A DNA stretch of 64,000 nt from positions 4,061,872 through 4,125,871 of the forward strand of contig NC_037601.1 in assembly GCF_003073045.1 (NCBI RefSeq), read 5' to 3'. Below are positions 62,546 to 64,000 of the stretch, in pieces (within the stretch, counting starts at the first letter, position 1; every line of letters starts with the position of its first letter). This DNA is from Pomacea canaliculata (lineage: Eukaryota; Mollusca; Gastropoda; Architaenioglossa; Ampullariidae). Below the pieces are notes generated by a model, which worked only from the letters and a program-made list of their open reading frames with translations, did not search any database and had not been told where the DNA came from. The translations under genes and the position numbers were made by a program.

Positions 62546-62923
62546 TTATTTCAACATATTAACACCTAGTGCCATAGGCTTTGCCACTTTAGAATAAACA
62601 TCCCATATTATTGCATCAACCCTTTGCATGATTTGTTTATATCTTGTGAAGGGGTCATCATGATTGTTTAGTGTGGGACGCATTAACAGCACTGCCAGCT
62701 CTTTCGAAGCATCTGAAAAGATTTGCATGAACTGAGATGACATTGATTTGTCCACCCCAAAATAAACAACTCCTTTTAGCGGACGCAGCTTAAATGCAGT
62801 TTTGCAGTCATAGACTTTTGAAAGAAGACAGCTTGTTTTCCTGCGGCATTGCTGTACATAATTCATGGTTAACAATGTCACAGATGCAGTTTCACAGGCC
62901 CCATTGATAACACATTGAGGCAT
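62546..62923 (-). CDS. Uncharacterised 125-residue protein, apparently intronless
   Basis: I do not recognise this protein. The frame starts MPQCVINGACETASV and ends VAKPMALGVNMLK; an in-frame stop lies a few codons upstream of the Met, and no splice acceptor adjoins it, so the Met is a plausible true start. Minus-strand AATAAA overlaps the region just after the stop (about 62530-62545), supporting a transcript end here. The composition is protein-like: mixed alpha/beta with alternating hydrophobics (LKGVVYFGV), seven Cys, most in the first half, and no signal peptide. A good acceptor (CTATTTTTCAG ending at about 63001) could supply a spliced 5' UTR. It lies between INTS10 and the cysteine-motif gene at 63170. 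It might also be an alternative terminal exon or a retrocopy. Confidence 0.5.
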   Translation of the reverse strand: MPQCVINGACETASVTLLTMNYVQQCRRKTSCLLSKVYDCKTAFKLRPLKGVVYFGVDKSMSSQFMQIFSDASKELAVLLMRPTLNNHDDPFTRYKQIMQRVDAIIWDVYSKVAKPMALGVNMLK

Positions 62924-63169
62924 AGAGATGGAATTTTAAACAAAACAACATAATAAAAATAAAACCTGAGTTTGTCTTAATATATTTCACTTAGCATTGT
63001 CTGAAAAATAGAATGTCTAGTCATTAATAATACAGGATGGGCCACTTAAAAAGTAGATCGCCTAATTCAAACTTATAGGAAGTGGGCCACTGTATTAATG
63101 GTTTCTTCGTGGACATGACACATTTGAAACGCAAACCTCAACATTTGATGTGTGTCTGGCTTATTCACA

Positions 63170-64000
63170 TCAAGAATTAGGTCTGGCGGTCCTTGGCCTT
63201 CTAAACACAAACTTTCGTTTCCTGTTGTGTGAAGCCTCCGTCAACGACTCGCGGCGGTTGGAACGTAAGCTTTTCCCGGGCACCAGGCCGTTTCGACTGC
63301 GGAGTCTGGACGGAGGCCTTTTGGCTATAGTTGCCACTTGCTGGGGTTCGATCCCCATGCGTTCAAAGTCTTTAAGAAGACTAGCATTCAAGCTGGCGGC
63401 TGAGAGAGGGCGGAGATCATGGGGGCTTGCCGAAGCCTTGCCGCGGGAGTAAGTGGAGTTGGAAGACTTTGGCCGTCCCAGGAGAATGTTGTTGGCGTTG
63501 ATGAGCTTCGCGTTGTGTCTCTGCTGGCAGGAGTGACACCCTAGAGACACAGGTCGTGGTGGAAGTGGCGGCGGGTTGTCACTTAAGTCCAAAATTCCAC
63601 TTCCGCTTCTGGTCAGTCGCATCCTTTGCTCGTACTTGGTGTCCTGGCACGAGCCAGGGCACAACAGCTGAAAGCATCTGTCACACCGACCTCCACCAGA
63701 GACATTCAGATGCTTCTCTGGGCAGTCTCCAACGCACGCGGCCTGCAGGCACAGTCCACAACACCGTTTGTCTCGAACACGCGCGCTGGTCGCGCGGTTT
63801 TGACCCCCACCAGAAGATGACAACTGCCTCTTGTTCTGCTGTCGGAGTTTTCTTGCCTCCCACTCCTGTGTCACAAGCTGGTACTTCTCCAGTTCCACCA
63901 GACGATTCACCATCCCGACCACGTTCTGCGGCAAGCTAGCCACCAGACCTGGCGACACCTGCTCCCGCCAACTGACGCCATCTTTTGCACATAAACGAAG
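63170..64000 (-). CDS. Uncharacterised protein with tandem CxxC motifs, 3' part (runs off the window)
   Basis: The frame is open from the window edge through 276 codons to a TGA at 63170-63172; the start lies outside. The first visible residues (LRLCAKDGVSWREQV) and a likely helical segment (VNRLVELEKYQLVTQEWEAR, about residues 31-54) precede two identical-pattern cysteine motifs, C-x2-C-x4-C-x3-C, at about residues 81-93 (CGLCLQAACVGDC) and 106-118 (CDRCFQLLCPGSC), then CHSC near 155-158. Paired CxxC suggests zinc binding. PPPLPPRPV (about 143-151) is an SH3-ligand-like proline motif. The tail is basic (RRPRTARPNS) and may be nuclear-targeted. The base composition is GC-richer than its surroundings, as expected for coding DNA. 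I cannot assign a family; the coding nature is well supported by frame length and composition. Confidence 0.75.
   Translation of the reverse strand, partial: LRLCAKDGVSWREQVSPGLVASLPQNVVGMVNRLVELEKYQLVTQEWEARKLRQQNKRQLSSSGGGQNRATSARVRDKRCCGLCLQAACVGDCPEKHLNVSGGGRCDRCFQLLCPGSCQDTKYEQRMRLTRSGSGILDLSDNPPPLPPRPVSLGCHSCQQRHNAKLINANNILLGRPKSSNSTYSRGKASASPHDLRPLSAASLNASLLKDFERMGIEPQQVATIAKRPPSRLRSRNGLVPGKSLRSNRRESLTEASHNRKRKFVFRRPRTARPNS

Noticed and set aside
63340..63365. GGGGTTCGATCCCC, a perfect-looking tRNA B box
   Set aside because: It lies inside the open frame of the cysteine-motif gene, coding for GIEPQQ on the minus strand, and has no A box at tRNA spacing.
1..64000. CRISPR arrays, operons, bacterial promoters or a prophage
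   Set aside because: The sequence is clearly eukaryotic nuclear DNA with spliced genes; the tandem arrays have no spacers.

Overview
The window is nuclear DNA of a bilaterian animal. Genes are split by short GT-AG introns, microsatellites are abundant, and there is one 100-base run of N. The proteins (a FMRFamide-receptor-like GPCR, nuclear poly(A)-binding protein, Integrator subunit 10, a FAM210/DUF1279 protein) fit a lophotrochozoan, most likely a gastropod mollusc; that placement is inference, not something the sequence proves.

Layout. Bases 1-14,488 hold no gene I can support: AT-rich intergenic DNA with microsatellites, two (AAT)n-linked interspersed repeats and an assembly gap at 11,263-11,362. 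From 14,579 to 22,094 (+) lies a five-exon class A peptide GPCR of 446 residues, reconstructed in a continuous frame. From 22,600 to 42,600 is a second gene-poor stretch with simple repeats, a deleted LINE reverse-transcriptase remnant at about 31,748-32,017 and tRNA-like SINE fragments.

From about 42,700 to the right edge the window is gene-dense. It holds a six-exon FAM210B-like gene (-) with an unusual N-terminal extension (410 residues, 43,641-47,528), PABPN1 (-, seven exons, 226 residues, 49,327-53,355), INTS10 (+, 17 exons, 680 residues, 53,774-61,868), a small intronless unknown ORF (-, 62,546-62,923) and the 3' part of an unknown cysteine-motif protein gene (-, 63,170 to beyond the window edge). 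PABPN1 and INTS10 are head to head, 418 bp between start codons, and probably share a promoter. Both act in nuclear RNA 3'-end metabolism: poly(A) tail length control, and snRNA/mRNA cleavage by Integrator.

The most novel item is the FAM210B-like gene. Its predicted N-terminal half contains a tandemly duplicated, about 90-residue cysteine-containing unit and seven copies of a QG[I/V/A/F]Q-type motif. The duplication runs across a splice junction into the DUF1279 exons, which supports one fused protein. An unspliced form would instead end early at its own stop codon and poly(A) signal, giving a product without the membrane domain. All exon models were made by eye from splice consensus and reading-frame continuity; no transcript data were available.
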